Shown here piece after piece: positions 63,090 to 64,000 of a stretch of DNA of 64,000 nucleotides. Position 1 is the stretch's first letter. Each line of letters starts with the position of its first letter. The notes under the pieces were generated by a model, which did no database searches, had not been told where the DNA came from, and saw nothing but the letters and a program-made list of their open reading frames with translations. This DNA is from Neomegalonema perideroedes DSM 15528. GTDB taxonomy: Bacteria; Pseudomonadota; Alphaproteobacteria; Rhodobacterales; Rhodobacteraceae. The position numbers were made by a program, and so were the translations under genes. The stretch covers positions 853,923 through 917,922 of the forward strand of contig NZ_KB893653.1 of the NCBI RefSeq assembly GCF_000374145.1, written 5' to 3'.

Positions 63090-64000
63090 TCAACGGCCCG
63101 TGCGGATCTCGGTCCACAGGCGATTGAGGATCCGGTCCACGTTCGGCGGATAGATCGGCGAGCTGAAGGTCTTCTCCATCACCTCTTGCGGCGGATAGAC
63201 GCCTTGATCCGCGCGGACGCTCTCGTCGATCAGCTCTTCGGAGGCCGGGACGGCGTTGGCGTAATGCACGTAATTGGAGATTTCGGCGATGACGTCGGGC
63301 CGCAGGATGAAGTCGATGAACTTCTGAGCGTTCTGCGGATGGGCGGCGTCCTTGGTGATCGTCATCAGATCGAACCAGAGGATCGAGCCCTCCTTCGGGA
63401 TCACATAGCCGATCTCCACGCCGCGTCCGGCTTCTTCGGCGCGGTCGCGGGCCTGAAGGATGTCGCCCGACCAGCCGTAGGCCACGCAGATCTCGCCGTT
63501 GGCCAGATCGTTGATGTATTGCGAGCTGTGGAAATATTTAATATGCGGCTGGACGCTCTTGAGCAGAGCGGCGGCCTTGTCGAGGTCGGCGCGCTCGAAG
63601 CTGTCATGAGGCAGGCCCAGATAATTCAGCGCCACCGGGAAGGTGTCCGGCGCGGCGTCGAGCAGGGTCACGCCGCAGGCGGAGAGCTTGCTCACCACCT
63701 CGGGATTGAACAAAAGGTCGAAGGTGTTCAGCTCGTAATCCTCGCCGAGGATCTCCTTGACCTTCTGGACGTTGTAGCCGATGCCGTTGGTGCCCCAGAG
63801 ATAGATCGCGGAATATTTATTGTCCGGATCATATTTGGCCACGCGCGCCGCGAGGGTCGGATCGACGCCTGCGAGGCTCGGCATTTTGTCTTTTTCGAAT
63901 TCGCGGAAGACGCCGGCCTGAATCTGGCGCGCGAGGAAGTTGCCCGTCGGCACGACGATGTCGTAGCCGGAGGAGCCGGCGAGGAGCTTGGCCTCCAGAA
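63090..64000 (-). CDS. potF: Polyamine-binding periplasmic protein, N terminus beyond the window
   Basis: The frame is open to the right edge and gives the C-terminal 303 residues of a PotF/PotD-type solute-binding protein: LEAKLLAGSSGYDIVVPTGNFLARQ at the edge, then YLWGTNGIGYN, YINDLANGEICVAYGWSGDILQARDRAEEAG, EGSILWFDLMTITKDAAHPQNAQKFIDF and the usual end. It is the first gene of the leftward transport operon. The signal peptide is outside the window. Confidence 0.93.
   Translation of the reverse strand, partial: LEAKLLAGSSGYDIVVPTGNFLARQIQAGVFREFEKDKMPSLAGVDPTLAARVAKYDPDNKYSAIYLWGTNGIGYNVQKVKEILGEDYELNTFDLLFNPEVVSKLSACGVTLLDAAPDTFPVALNYLGLPHDSFERADLDKAAALLKSVQPHIKYFHSSQYINDLANGEICVAYGWSGDILQARDRAEEAGRGVEIGYVIPKEGSILWFDLMTITKDAAHPQNAQKFIDFILRPDVIAEISNYVHYANAVPASEELIDESVRADQGVYPPQEVMEKTFSSPIYPPNVDRILNRLWTEIRTGR

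Overview
The window is high-GC DNA from an alphaproteobacterium, most likely in or near Rhodobacterales. The grounds are a full set of RcGTA-type gene transfer agent (GTA) genes, the DUF2849 / sulfite reductase / DUF934 cysteine block, a trpC-moaC pair, DUF2794, and palindromic repeats of the kind scattered through Rhizobiales and Rhodobacterales. Species cannot be fixed from sequence alone.

Layout. 1-3.7 kb: a very long coiled-coil lipoprotein (cut by the left edge), a divergent rhomboid protease and a small membrane protein. 4.1-22.7 kb: a GTA cluster in canonical order: small and large terminase, portal, prohead protease, capsid, connector, head closure, tail terminator, major tail protein, two tail-assembly chaperones, a very short tape measure, DUF2460 and DUF2163 baseplate proteins, NlpC/P60 peptidase and the giant TIM-barrel host-contact protein. 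It is followed by an N-acetylmuramidase, a holin-like membrane protein and a secreted trypsin-like protease (to 23.6 kb). Two blocks on the opposite strand interrupt it. One is a two-TM membrane protein between capsid and connector. The other, between the DUF2163 and NlpC/P60 genes, holds tRNA-Ser(UGA), a fused HTH-cytosine-C5 methyltransferase and a class I methyltransferase. A tRNA-like relic lies between terminase and portal, and a 48-bp imperfect direct repeat precedes the first gene. No integrase, replication gene or phage repressor is seen.

23.7-51.4 kb: chromosomal housekeeping genes: DUF486, folC-accD, a phytase-like exported protein, DUF2794, a lysine methyltransferase-like gene, greA with an attenuator-like leader, a large two-TM coiled-coil protein, trpC-moaC, recJ, tRNA-Glu, a phytoene-synthase-like gene, the sulfite reductase block with a candidate operator, DUF2147, ung, DUF1304, gatB, a TPR protein, rpiA, gor, ftsB and eno.

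51.5-56.4 kb: tRNA-Lys with its own promoter and terminator, then a small accessory segment: a Tat-exported sialidase-like protein with a phage-fibre-like N terminus, a tail-fibre-assembly-like protein and a membrane-anchored TPR protein with a hairpin over its ribosome binding site.

56.4-64 kb: a HIT protein and hisE separated by palindromic repeats, then a polyamine block read leftwards: PotF (partial), PotA, PotH, PotI, agmatinase and a putrescine-type aminotransferase. Together these would import polyamines and degrade agmatine/putrescine.
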